Shown here one piece after another: positions 10,820 through 22,338 of a stretch of 53,290 bases of DNA. The stretch spans positions 1 through 53,290 of the forward strand of contig DYPS01000006.1 of assembly GCA_020719775.1 (NCBI GenBank), read 5' to 3'. This DNA is from Desulfosporosinus sp. (GTDB taxonomy: Bacteria > Campylobacterota > Campylobacteria > Campylobacterales > Arcobacteraceae). Positions within the stretch are counted from its first letter, which is position 1. Each line of letters starts with the position of its first letter. The position numbers and the translations under genes were made by a program. A model generated the notes under the pieces. The model worked only from the letters and a program-made list of their open reading frames with translations, searched no databases and was not told the origin of the DNA.

Positions 10820-13800
10820 ATGCCTAAACAGCAAAATGGATACGTAGCTTATTATTTATTCAGAAAGAACAAGACATCCGTAAAGTGAGAAAATATCAAA
10901 TCAACATCAATCATATACCTCCCTTGGGAGTTAGCTTTGACAATTAACAAAAAAATCAATAAACTGAGGAAGATATCGATGTTAAATCTCAAGTCAATAC
11001 GGTTCATATTTTGAATTAAGAAGAAGATTGTTTTGAGGAAAGACCTGCTTTAGAAGGATATATATTACCAGAAAGCGATGTGTTGGGGTCTTTTTCAGAT
11101 AATAAAAGGGAGATCTTTAAAGTATCACGCAACATGGCAAGAAACAAACTATAGAAGGAATCAACTCTCAAAATATTGGCTTATCACTCAGTTAGATAAG
11201 TTTAAAAACGATACACTCGCTGTATACGCAACCAAAATGATTATATAAACCGGGCAAAAAAGCTTCACAGATAATGCCTAATATACTGGCGTAAAAGAGA
11301 AAAATAGCTAATTGAATTGAAAAAAAAGAAGGAAAAATTATAAGCCTAGTTAAAGAAACGAGACGAAGAGGAACAATAAGCTAGAAAACAAGAAAAAAGA
11401 TTGCAGTATATTATGTATCAGTCTGGCTTATACTCTCATTTTATGGCTACTAAATTGGGAGTTGATGGAGACCATAAAAAATAGTTATAGAAATTCAATC
11501 CTGCTGATAAGCCAATGGATATCGATGAGGAGGCAGCTATGCTTAGTGTTAACCAAATCATCAACAATAAAATGGAGAATTTATAGAAGTTTGATAAAAA
11601 GAAAGAGGATAAGTTAGATTTGTCATCAGTAGATCAAGGTAGATTAGAATTAGTAGGAGCACCTTCTTCTTTCCATGGAACTCTAAAATAATATCAGATC
11701 AAAGGTTTGAGATGGTTAAACAATCTTTTTGAGCAAGGCATCAATGGTATATTAGCGGATGAAATGGGTCTTGGAAAAACTATTCAAGCTATAGCTCTAC
11801 TCAGTCATATTTCATAGACTAAAGGTATTTGGGGGCCTTTCTTGATCGTTGCTCCTAACAGTACTCTTTATAACTGGCAACAGTAATTTAAAAAATTCTG
11901 TCCTGCTTTAAAAGTACTTCCATATTGGGGTAACATTAAACAAAGAAAAACTATCAGAAAATTCTTTTCTTCCAAAAAGTTTACATAAAAAGCTGATTCT
12001 CCATTTCATGTCGTTATTACTTCTTATCAGTTGACAGTCACTGATTAAAAAACATTCAAAAGACTTAAATGGCAATTCATGGTCTTGGATGAGGCTCAAG
12101 CAATCAAAAATATTCTTTCTCAGCGTTGGAATACTCTCAAAGAATTTCAGTCTAGAAATAGATTATTATTGACAGGAACTCCAATTCAAAATAACATGGC
12201 TGAATTGTGGGCTCTTCTAAACTTCGTAATGCCTGACTTATTTGACTCTCATTAATTGTTTAATGAATGGTTTTCAAAAGATATTGAGGCTCACAGTCAA
12301 GATCAAAAATAATTGGATCAAATTAAAATTCAACGTCTACATGCTATTTTGAAACCATTCATGTTGCGCCGTATTAAGAAGGACGTTGAACATGAGATTG
12401 GTAAGAAGCATGAGCATCAAAAATTATGTGAAATGACGAAGAGGCAAAAAATATTATATGAGTCAATCAAATAAAAACTTAATGTTAAAGAACTGTTCAA
12501 AATGTTTGAATCAAAGGCAAAAGTGTAAAACTTAATGAACTTGGTTATGCAACTGAGAAAGGTATGCAATCATCCCGAGCTTTTTGAACGTCGGCCAGCG
12601 AGATCACCTTTTTCTTTCCAATAATTATACTATTATACTGGCTATATGCCAATTCGAGCTGGACAGATCAAACTCATTTGTCACAACGCAAAAAATCCGA
12701 TTGTTTTCAATTATCCCAAATTAGTTTATGATGATCTTAAGAGATTTACATAAAACAGAGAGAGAAGAAATCAAAGAATGTTGAATATCTTTACTGTCGA
12801 TAATATGGTCAACAATCCTACTTTTTCTTCATTGGCTATGACTAATTTTTCATGGAGCGAAATTAAACTTTGTTTCCAATAAGACATTCTATTTACTGCA
12901 ATTTTGTTGGCTCACTGGTGGAGAAGAAACAATCATTCAGCTACTTTTTCAACAAAATAAAAATTGCATATAAATACAGATTTGACAAGAGAATTAGATA
13001 GTCGCTTCCAATTAACAAATATTAACTAAGTTCGGTCATTCGATCATACTTATATGCCTGATGCTATTGCCCCTACTATATAACCAACTTGCAATTCTGG
13101 ATCTTTTTATTAAGAACGTTAACTTTATAATAGCAATAAATTTCAAAGATATATTTTAGAAGGAAAATATTCTTAAAGATTTTAGCATTATTTTGGCTCC
13201 GAAAAAATTGAATTTCCAGGAATTTTGAATAAGTGCAAGTCTCTTACTTACATTCAAGTAATTGATTTCGGAAGTTTAATTTCAGATTCATCAAAATTAA
13301 GATAATTAGATAAGATTCTAAAGTAAAAGAAGAAAAATAATGACAAAGTGTTGATTTTCTGCCAAATGACTAAAATGATTGACATCCTTGAAGACTTTAT
13401 GAATCTTAGAAAATATACTTTCTTTAGATTAGACGGAGCTTCCAATATCGCCGACAGAAGAGACATGGTCAACGATTTCCAGAAGCCTCAGTCAAAAGTA
13501 TTCGTATTCTTATTATCAACTCGTGCTGGTAATTTATTCTCTATTTAGGTGGTTTAGGAGTCACTCTCACTGCGGCTAACACAGTTATCTTTTATGACAA
13601 CGATTGGAATCCTACTATGGACGCTCAGGCAACAGATCGAGCTCATAGAATAGGTCAAAGTAGAGATGTCAATGTCTATCAATTGGTGACCAAGGGAACT
13701 ATTGAAGAAAGAATTGTAAAGAGAGCACAGCAAAAGAAGACTGTACAAAGTACTGTCTATGAGGGAGCATCTTTTAATTTCTTTAAAAAAGATATGATTT

Positions 13801-14000
13801 TATAGCTGATGGTAGACGAATTTGATGCAGATGGAAGTTTGTTGTAAGATAAAGGAGATAAAAACAAGAAAGATCAAGGACAAGCAAAGAAGAAAGGTCC
13901 TAAAGGCAAGGGCAACAAGTAATAGAGGTAGTAGCGAGTGAATAAATTATAGTTGATGGACAAGTAGTAGTAAAATATGTAGTAAAACTTCAACATGTGA
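10820..14000 (+). CDS. INO80: INO80 chromatin-remodelling ATPase
   Basis: The catalytic Snf2-family subunit of the INO80 nucleosome-remodelling complex. The 1046-residue protein has an N-terminal DBINO-like region ([14 protein letters not shown]), then the split helicase core: DEMGLGKT (Walker A), the INO80-type DEAQ box in [37 protein letters not shown], a long insertion typical of INO80, [27 protein letters not shown] and DRAHRIGQ. The C-terminus is Lys-rich. Introns are 10844-10863 and 13529-13548 (20 nt each); the second splits the motif V codon for Gly. It is shorter than the human protein (about 1550), mainly at the termini. LKEYQ, WQQEF and SHELF carry TAA at positions where homologues have Glu or Asp. 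Confidence 0.97.
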
Positions 14001-14043
14001 TGTAATATGCTGATAATTTAAATTATTATAATAATTATAAATA

Positions 14044-14977
14044 ATGGATTTATTTCAGTAAATTGCCGATCTTCTGCATCTCATAGCAATTATCGCTCTG
14101 TTGTTGAAGATAATAGTAAATAAAAATTGTACAGGTAATTCTATTCTTAGTTAGGCATCTCGTATAGAACTCAATAATTATTCCTAATAGTATTTCTTTG
14201 TCGCTATACTAATATCTTCTTCCACGAATTCAACAGCCAATATGCTTTGATCTATAAATTCATTTATATTTCGCTGACATTTAGCATCATTTGTCTTCTG
14301 AGATGTAAAAAACCCTATTGCCTCACGTTTGATCGAGACGCAGATTCTTTTCCCCATTACTACCTATATCTCATAGCAGTTATCGCTACTATCATATATC
14401 ACAAGCTATAGTTAAATTTATAAAATAGTCTTTGGTCTTTCAGCATATGGCTTTAAACAATGTCAATACTACCTCAACTCTTCATGGTATACAAATTGAA
14501 GAATATTTCTAGAGTTATAATTTGTATTGTTGTGTTGTTGGGTATATATAGAGGACTATATATATGTCATTGGTATGAGTGTGATAATATAGGTTATATT
14601 ACTGGTATGATAGCAATGTAAATTGGATTTCTATGATTGGAGGTATTTTGCAAAGTGCAGTTTATTGTGATTTTTTGCTGTTTAAACTTTGTTCGCATAG
14701 ATTTTTGTTCGTTACTGGGATTTTGTTCAAATACTTTCAGAAAGAAGATAACGAATATGCCCAAAGAATTAAAATGAGGGAAAACAAAGATACAATATAA
14801 ACAAATTAATCACCCGCCATTGTTTTGAAAGAATAAATTAATTTTCAACCTATTTAAACCGATAATGGAAAAAGTTATTTGTAGTAACATCAAACATTAA
14901 ACACGAAATCAATTCTGAAATATTAGAAAGATCTAGGCCAATAAAAAATAAACCTGAGATAAATTCTAAGAGAGTGA
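14044..14977 (+). CDS. KDEL receptor (ERD2) paralogue with long C-terminal tail
   Basis: A multi-pass Golgi/ER receptor that normally retrieves HDEL/KDEL proteins. The N-terminal 210 residues follow ERD2: DLLHLIAIIALLLKI, GISYRTQE, WSFSIWLE with SILPQLFM, and a C-terminal helix. Two 20-nt introns (14135-14154, 14573-14592) sit at the same places as in the gene at 16309, showing duplication. It diverges in the last third and continues for about 80 extra residues of Glu/Lys/Asn-rich hydrophilic tail (total 297, family norm about 212). The end of the final helix is altered (LLFKLCSHRFLF). A 30-nt GT...AG stretch there (a multiple of three) stays open and was left in. The tail would face the cytosol in the ERD2 topology. 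Confidence 0.85.
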
Positions 14978-15008
14978 GTGATTCATTTATCATGAGTGAT
15001 TCATTTAT
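14975..15008. repeat. 16-bp direct repeat, two copies
   Basis: TGAGTGATTCATTTAT occurs at 14975-14990 and again at 14993-15008, separated by 2 bp. The first copy begins with the TGA stop codon of the ERD2-like gene, so the repeat lies in its 3' end. Function unknown; a local duplication is enough to explain it. Confidence 0.8.
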
Positions 15009-15632
15009 AATTTATTGCTCTATCCAGCCATTCTAAAGTAATACTGCAGTCTATTATTATTTGGTTATATAAAAGGGGTCTGCCTGTCTATAATCAATAT
15101 GTTAGTATTTATTTGAAGATTGAGTAATAACAGTTTTGATCAAAATGAAATTGGAATAAATAACTTTTTGTTGTTTCAGATGACTATGTTGTAGTGGCAG
15201 AAATAACAATAGTAACTTGGATATATTTATGCTTTGTTGAATGAAATATTCATAAATATACACTAGGATTAATTATTCTAAAATTTAACCATTTGATTTT
15301 ATTGTTTGGAAAAGAATGCCAAGTAAAATATGGTTTGTTCTCCAAAATATTTGATAAATAAATAATATTAATTTATATATTTAATAGTATTAAAGTGTAA
15401 TAATTATTATTGGAACAACATTTATTTCAAATAATAGTAATGTTTGCTGTGATAATTCACAGTTAATTAAACAATTTATTTTAAAACTACTATTTTAAAT
15501 TCGCAATAATTGCATCTAATGCTGCTTGATTAATTTTAATTTCTATATTTCAGAAATGCTACCTCAATCATCAATTCTCTATAACACCGTCATATATTTA
15601 TATAAATATAAAGGTCATAACATAAAATATCC
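14978..15632. other. AT-rich intergenic region
   Basis: 655 bp between two forward genes. Apart from the direct repeat at its start I see only AT-rich DNA with short open stretches. A TATA-like TATATAAAAG lies near 15066-15075 but is too far from the next ATG to assign. Confidence 0.5.
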
Positions 15633-16223
15633 ATGCTAAAAAATAAACATAGGTACAACAGTATATTTCACTTTAGACTCTTAATTTTCTATTTATTCGT
15701 GACAACAATTGTCTCCCAAAATATTTGTACTCGTGATTGCTTTGGTCCTGGGCCAGACTGCGCCTTCCTTTGCTATGACTGTGATGGATTCGATCAGAAA
15801 TATTCAGTACCAAAAGGAGGATGTTCCTATAATCAATGTCAAAGTTATAATAGACCTATTGGCTACTACTATTACTCTCTGATTCCTCCCACTGATAGCT
15901 AATTCTTATGTATAGCTTGCAGATATAGTATATCTGGTTGCTTAGACTGTAGTTCACAATCTAAATGTAGTCAATGCAAGTTGCCTTATAAATTAAATAA
16001 CGGAAAATGCTATAATTAGGATGGAACACCTCTCGATCCAATAAAATCTAGTGATTCTAGTGAGGAATCTAGAAGTATAACTCTTATTGTCCTAATTTCG
16101 ATTGCCATTCTTTTACTCAGTCTTATAATTGCTGCTTTATTTTATGTAGTATGGAAATTAAAAGGAAAAAGACAAAATAGTTAGGCTTTACTTACTGAAG
16201 AAAAACAGTCAATTGGAGCATGA
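15633..16223 (+). CDS. Cys-rich single-pass membrane protein
   Basis: A 196-residue type I membrane protein. It has a signal peptide (about residues 15-30, LLIFYLFVTTIVSQN), an extracellular part with about 16 cysteines in spaced pairs (CTRDC, CYDC, CIAC, CLDC, CSQC), a Ser/Glu linker, one transmembrane helix (TLIVLISIAILLLSLIIAAL) and a short basic cytosolic tail ending in EKQSIGA. The cysteine pattern resembles furin-like/GFR repeats common in ciliate surface proteins. No intron. It lies between the two ERD2 genes; a functional link is not shown. Confidence 0.85.
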
Positions 16224-16308
16224 TTTCATTAAATAATGCAATTCATATCATCTTTGAATATATTAGAGTGGTCTATTATTTTAATAAATAACTAAACACG
16301 TATCGAGA

Positions 16309-16984
16309 ATGGACATATTCCAACTCCTCGGAGATTTCCTGCATCTCATTGCCGTGCTCATGTTGCTGCTCAAAATTGTAGCAAACAAAAACGTCATAGG
16401 TATTAATTTATACACATAGGTCTGTCTTATCGTACTCAATAAGCCTTCTTTGTGGTGTTCGTAAGTCGCTATTTAGATCTCTTCTTTGGATGGAAAACCC
16501 TTTATGTGTTCGTTATGAAGATCATTTTCATCTCACTTACCGCCTATACTATCTACCTCATGAAATTTAAAAAGCCATACAATCTCAGTCTAGATCGTTA
16601 ATCAGACTCTTTCCCTCATTATTACATGTATGGAGCAGCTTTACTTGCAGCTATAATCGTTCATAAATCTCTCAATCCTATTGATTTTCTTTGGTCTTTC
16701 AGCGTATGGCTATAAGCATTGGCAATCTTACCTCAATTATTCATGGTTAACAGGTTAAAAGATATATAGAATATCACAGCTCACTACGTCCTCTTTATGG
16801 GGCTCTATCGTGGGTTTTACATTCTTCATTGGTATTTTTAAATTGATTTAGGATATTCCAATGGTAACATGTTGTTTGGACTTCCTTCATTGCTGGAGTA
16901 ATACAAACTTTGCTTTACGCCGACTTCATCTATTACTTCGTGAAGGCCAATCAGCAAGAACGCATTATGAGCTTTCCAGTATGA
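16309..16984 (+). CDS. ERD2: ER lumen protein-retaining receptor (KDEL receptor)
   Basis: The canonical 211-residue ERD2: seven hydrophobic segments, start MDIFQLLGDFLHLIAV, GLSYRTQEAFFVVF, SRYLDLFF, LWSFSVWLEALAILPQLFM, GLYRGFYILHW and C-terminal YADFIYYFVKA. It binds C-terminal HDEL/KDEL signals in the Golgi and returns ER residents by COPI. Introns are 16400-16419 and 16832-16851 (20 nt), matching those of the paralogue at 14044. Glu after YRTQ (TAA at 16440) and in WLE (TAA at 16713) are invariant or usual Glu sites, while Gln in ILPQLF is CAA. This is strong local evidence for the Glu code. Confidence 0.97.
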
Positions 16985-17152
16985 TAATTGTTGTATCTGT
17001 ATCTGTCCTACTGGCATTTGACTTAGATATTTAAAACTCTACGATCAAGGAATACCTTTAATCTTTATTGATTAGTATTGATTTTGTTGTATTTGTAGTT
17101 ATTTCCAGTATGTGATAGTTGATCGGATATTTATAGTTATCTATTAATTTTT

Positions 17153-19155
17153 ATGAGATCAGCCAACCTCTAAAAAAATCGGTCTTTCAATAATTTGCAA
17201 GGTCGCAGTTATTCTCCAAACAGTTTGATGCAGCGTAATAACTATTCAGCAAATAACAACGTATCTGTACACTCTGAACATTTGTGGAATATGATGGAGG
17301 ACGTGTAGCTCTTCCCAGATTAAATATATCAGTTACTACGCTACGAGGAGAGAAATCTATCAAACTATAAGAAATCATTATAGAGAGAGAAAGCGAAAGT
17401 GAACCAAGAGATTGATAGTTGGAAGAAGGAGATTATACATCACATATAAGATCTGAGGATATCTATTTTTACTGAGTTGGATCGAATTTATAGGCACTAC
17501 ATGTAAAAGTATGCAACTTTGAAAGGGGAAATAATGGAGATCAAGCGAATGAAAGATTAAATTGAGATGGATTTGGATAGACGATCCAATAATTTTATTC
17601 CGAAGTATCAGCCTCAGAAGGATCCAAGAGATAGGACCTAATTGAATTTTAAGACAAGTAGCATCAATTCTAACAACAATATTATGAAATCACTAGAAAA
17701 GAACAATTATGAAGTCAAGAAGTTTCAAATGTTGAACTATATTGCTGAGTTACAGAAAGAAAAGATAATTCCTTTGAATGACATTACTGCTGAACTCATG
17801 TTGCTTACTCAATATGAAAATGGATTTTATCAAAATAAAAACTTTCAAAACATAATCGCTGGCTTGGTTAACGATCTTAAGGCTAATTTAAGAACCATAT
17901 ACGAACGCAAATATTAGTTTATTAGAGAACCCTAGCAGATCTGTCAACGAGAGGAAACTCCTATTTTGGATGGCATTTATGATGAACCTCCCATTCAGAT
18001 TAACCCTGTCAATCAAGTACCAATAAATCAGATGAATCCAATAACTCAAATGAACAACTATCGCCTGCAACAACCAGCTGTTTCCAAACTTGACGATACC
18101 AAACTAGTTAGTATTTCTCAATAACAACAAAATGTCAGCTTTGATTGGGCTTAAAACATCGTTTTAACACCAACTCAAACCATCAAGAGCATTTCCTAAG
18201 ATATTATTCTATGTTCTTTGTAGGTTGGTCGTAATATAATGGCAGTTGGCGGCAAATAGGGCATAATTAACATTTACTAAATATCTACTGGTCAAAAAAT
18301 AGCAAATTTAAGAGGTCACAGAGCGAGTATATGCAAATTAGCAATGGTGAGTAATAATGGTAAAAAATATTTGGCTTCAGGTAGCGACCACGGTTGTAGT
18401 TCGATTGTTTTATGGGATATACTGACTTGGAATATGAAGATGAGAATTTAGGGACATAAGGCTGCAGTGACAGCTATTGTTGATTTGCAGGATAATCGTA
18501 GTCTGATTTCTGGAAGTTATGATAAAACTATTAATGTTTATGATCTCAATGATTCAGGAAAATTACGATTCAATCTTCCAGTAAATAAAACTTCAGTCAC
18601 TGCTATTATTCTGAATTGTACTGGCAACAAAATGATCAGCTGTGGATTGGATGATACTCTAAATGTTTGGCAGGTAGTGAGAGGAAGCAACAAGCTCGTC
18701 TAAACTATGTTTTTAGAGAGAATCATTCAAAACAATACAATGATATGCTCAATATTAACTTCAATCCTACAACCTGACATCGTATTCTTGGGAACAAAAG
18801 ATGGAAAAGTAAAATTTATCAATATTGACAAAGGAGAACTTTATAAAACACATAATGTATGCAATACTGCAGTTATTTAAATAGTTGCGATTGAAAGACA
18901 AACCAAACCTGGTATATTTATTTTAATATAGATTTTCCAATTATTCTTAGTTGGCCGTGCAGTGAAGAGTGCATAAAGGTCTTGAACGGAGAAAATGGCA
19001 AAGTTACCAGTGTACAAACAAAGGGATTCATTTAATTTGGATGTGGAATTGGCCCAAAAGGATACATGCTGAGCAACGGTCGAACTTTGGCAATGTTGAG
19101 TCAAAGCCGTGATAAAAAGGAGGTCAGTCTGTTCAAGCTAGATGTTATCAACTGA
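17153..19155 (+). CDS. WD40-repeat protein with N-terminal coiled coil
   Basis: A 660-residue protein. The N-terminal half is Asn/Ser-rich and then coiled coil (around residues 70-160). A linker leads to a C-terminal beta-propeller of at least five recognisable WD40 units, with blades around ANLRGHRASICKL, SSIVLWDI, LIEGHKAAVTAIVDL, SGSYDKTINVYDL and ISCGLDDTLNVWQV (GH and WD signatures in order). One 20-nt intron at 18912-18931. The architecture suggests a scaffold, but no specific complex can be named. It converges on the next gene with only 22 bp between stop codons. Confidence 0.88.
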
Positions 19156-19177
19156 TATTTGAATAGATATTAACGTA

Positions 19178-21013
19178 TCATTAATTGGATATCAAACCTA
19201 GTCTTTTATACATTTTTCGCAATTGATTTCTGAGTTTTTTCACGTCCTCTCCAGTTTTAAGACTATATTCGTAGTCAGATGGAAGTACATCTGCTAAAAT
19301 ATCTTCATATTCCTCTTGAATACGATTGGCCAAACTTAGAACTTCTCTATCCATCGATTCCATCTGTTTTTCCAAAAGTTACTTAACTTGCATCAATCTT
19401 ACTTTTTCTCCTTCACATTTACCTATTGCTGATCCTAGTTTTTTATAGCCTTATAAATCGCCGTCTGTCAAAACTGCTTCTAAATCTTACTCATACTGGG
19501 TCATCTATTGATCATTTCTGCTTTCCTAAAATTGAATGTTCCTCATTTATTCTCTTTTCAGTTCATACTATCCTCTTTTGCGAATGCAAGCTTACAATAA
19601 TCCGAGCAATTAGTGTCTTCGCTCTTTTTAATTTTAAGTTGATCTGAATAAATAATCTGATACTTGAGGAGATTTACGAATGTTTTTGTTGTTTCTGCAG
19701 TTTTAATTAATCCTTGTTTGAGAAGAGTGTCTTACTATAAAAATCTTTTGAAAAAGTTCTTAACCTCCTTGAATTTTTTAATGTATTCTTTAGGATCGAT
19801 ACTGCTGAGAGAAAAGTTTTAGCTTTAGGCCTGAAACATCGAAAGTATTGAAGTATATTTAATTCTTTGAGTTTGTATACTATTAAAATTATGAAATGTC
19901 TTGGCTTCATCTGATATCCTCTTCATCAAATCAATATAAATCTTTTATTGATCTTTTTCCAATATATCCAACTCCATCAACACTTCCTTTTCTGAAATTT
20001 ATAATTGATTATCCCTTTCTTTCATTCTCAACAATTCTTCCAAACCACTTCCAAAATCTCCTTGATCTTTGAAGTTCATTTTGTCAAATTACCAACTATT
20101 CTACAATCCAAAGAATTGTGCAATTTCTCCAAGTCTTTCCTATCTTGTCCTCTTGAGTTCTTCTAATATATTTTTAATTCTTTTGATATACTCTATTTTT
20201 TTATCCTTCGAAATTTCTCTCTCTTTAATCTTTTTATTGAGAACATCATAGTTTTTCTTCTTTGAATTGAATAAAGGCTACACCTTCTGTACATGATCTG
20301 GTGATTTGGCTCCAACAAAAGATTTAAGAGTCTCCTCAATTCGATCTAATTATCTGCAAATTTCAAGGACATCTCCATTTTATTTCTCAAGTTGCTTATC
20401 AATTGACTTAAGCTTGTCCAAGATATTATCAATATCTGTTTATAGCTTTCTGTTTCTATTCCAAAATTGTTCAGATCTTTATTCTTAATCTATGCGTGGT
20501 CCTTTAATTTAAGGAATAGTTTGAATTATTTTTCCAAGCATTCTCACCGCAGTGCGAGGATTTTGGCAAAAATTGGTAATTTTTGCGATTTAATCATCGT
20601 TGATGCAATCCATTTGATTCAAATCAGTTGCGTATTTTGCTTTATTTATTTTTTATTCTGCTTCTTCTAGAATTTTGCGTTTTTTTGCTACCATTAAATT
20701 CTTTCTTCTGCCAAACAGACTGATGACTTCGTCCACTGAATAACAATATTTTTACAATTTTTATCTAACTCATTGTTGAGCTAAGGTATTGAAAGAGAAG
20801 CATACATTTCTTCTCCTTTGTTGCGTTTGGCTAAATAGTCAGGACTTTCTCCAAAATCTCTCATTTGATTGGAATAAGTTTATGTTGGTACATCATTGTA
20901 GTTCTTGGGGTTGACTGCATGAAGAATAGAGTACATTTGGAGGCTAAATCTGGAGAGTAAGCATTCTAATTGGTGGGAAGAAGTATTCTATTTGATTTTT
21001 TGTTGAGATTCAT
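19178..21013 (-). CDS. Long coiled-coil protein, unknown
   Basis: A 591-residue protein assembled from four exons; 20-nt introns lie at 20915-20934, 20736-20755 and 19644-19663, each restoring frame. The first 90 residues are ordered-looking (DFGESPDYLAKRNKGEEMY, then DEVISLFGRRKNLMVAKKRK). The rest is Lys/Glu-rich coiled coil with no membrane segment. It ends LRNQLRKMYKRLGLISNE before TGA 19178-19180. Short stretches such as PDYLAKR faintly recall enkurin-type ciliary proteins, but I do not assign the family. Role unknown, probably structural. Confidence 0.82.
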
Positions 21014-21975
21014 TGACAGTTATTTTAATATTTGATTTTAAGAATAATTAACATTTATAAAATGACTGATAAATTCAAAGAATCAAAGTTAATCTTTATT
21101 TTTTATATATTTAAGTAAATTGTATTTGAAAATATACTATGAGAAAGGTTAATAATTGCGTTTTGATCAGAAGAAGGAAAAATGAACATTTTAATTATCT
21201 CTAAAACATAAATGAGATCATAAACAAATATTTGTATTTATCAGCCTAAATATAAAGCTCTCCATAATTTACCATTCATATAATAAAAATAAAATATTTA
21301 ATCATTTGCTCAAATGCTAACTTCTCATTATTTATCTCGCCACAAATTTTTCTTTTTTTCTTTTTTTAATCTCATTCCATCTTTTCCTCATCTTATTCTT
21401 GTTAATTCGCTGAAATGAGAATTATTGGCGGAAGTATATTGCTGACAGGAATAATAGCCAAAAAAATAGAGAGTATTTGAATAATCAAACATTGATGAAT
21501 GTTAGCCATCTTTAGTTAGTTTGATAACGATGAAGCCAAGTGGCGGATATCGATGATAGGTAAAAAATTGGTTTGAATTCAGCTAAGTAAATAAAGTTAA
21601 TAATTTTGATTTTGGGCTATATTTTTATTGTTCGGCGAAGTTTGAAAGTAGGTGATTATGAATTAGACTAATGTGAGAAGGGTGATCGATTTGGGATGAT
21701 ATATGAATTGATGAGAGTGTCTAGCGAATTGATATAAATATATAGATAATGTAGTTTAATGTAAAATTATCCACTGAAAATTTAAAGCCAGGCTCGACTT
21801 CAGACGGAAAATATTTTGATTGAATGCCTTCCCTTTCATAGTATAGCTCAGTTTTTATTCCTTTGTAATTTAGATTGTTCGTAAGTGAAGAATGGAGATA
21901 AGCCATTGAATATTTTAATGGATAATGATAATAACAATGAAACACATATCATAAAAATGCTATGTTGATTAGCTC
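21014..21975. other. Intergenic, strand-asymmetric AT-rich DNA
   Basis: 962 bp between two reverse genes, with G-rich plus-strand stretches (about 21420-21760) and a poly-T tract near 21348-21367. A reverse frame open from 21906 to 21388 (172 codons) has pyrimidine-rich, coding-unlike composition, so it is not called. No RNA gene recognised. Confidence 0.4.
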
Positions 21976-22338
21976 TCAGTAAAGGAACATGGGATTATTT
22001 GGAGGCATGTAGAAACAAAAATAAAATTGTTGAGTTGTAAAATCTAATTATTCCTTTTTTTCCTCCTCTTTTTAAGCTTATTCAACATGAAGCTGATGTA
22101 TTTGATTGGATTATGCTTTCTCCTAGATCTTTTTGTTAAATATTTTGCCTTTCTTGCGATAATTGCTGAGTATGACTTTGGCTGTGGGTAATTTAATATG
22201 CAGTCTTTTGGCAGCTCTAGAAATGGTGATAGTCTATTGTTGCACCAATTCTATGAGTTCTAATCTTTTCTAAAATAAGGAGAGTAGTACATCGTATGAG
22301 ATTTTAGAGTATCGTCGTTTGCGTTGGAACAACTTCAT
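21976..22338 (-). CDS. Small helix-turn-helix protein
   Basis: A 120-residue basic protein. Residues about 25-65 form a homeodomain-like/transposase-type helix-turn-helix, readable as ELVQQETITISRAAKRLHI followed by KLPTAKVILSNYRKKGKIF, which fits an HTH where alanines pack the first helix and the second is the recognition helix. A Glu/Lys-rich helix follows. It resembles the DNA-binding half of Tc/mariner-like transposases and the short HTH proteins seen in ciliate genomes, but there is no DDE catalytic domain. It is either a small transcription factor or a domesticated transposase fragment (inference). No intron. Confidence 0.72.

Noticed and set aside
21388-21906. Reverse 172-codon open frame
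   Set aside because: Pyrimidine-rich, unlike the purine-rich coding strands elsewhere. With one stop codon in AT-rich DNA, chance frames of this size are expected.
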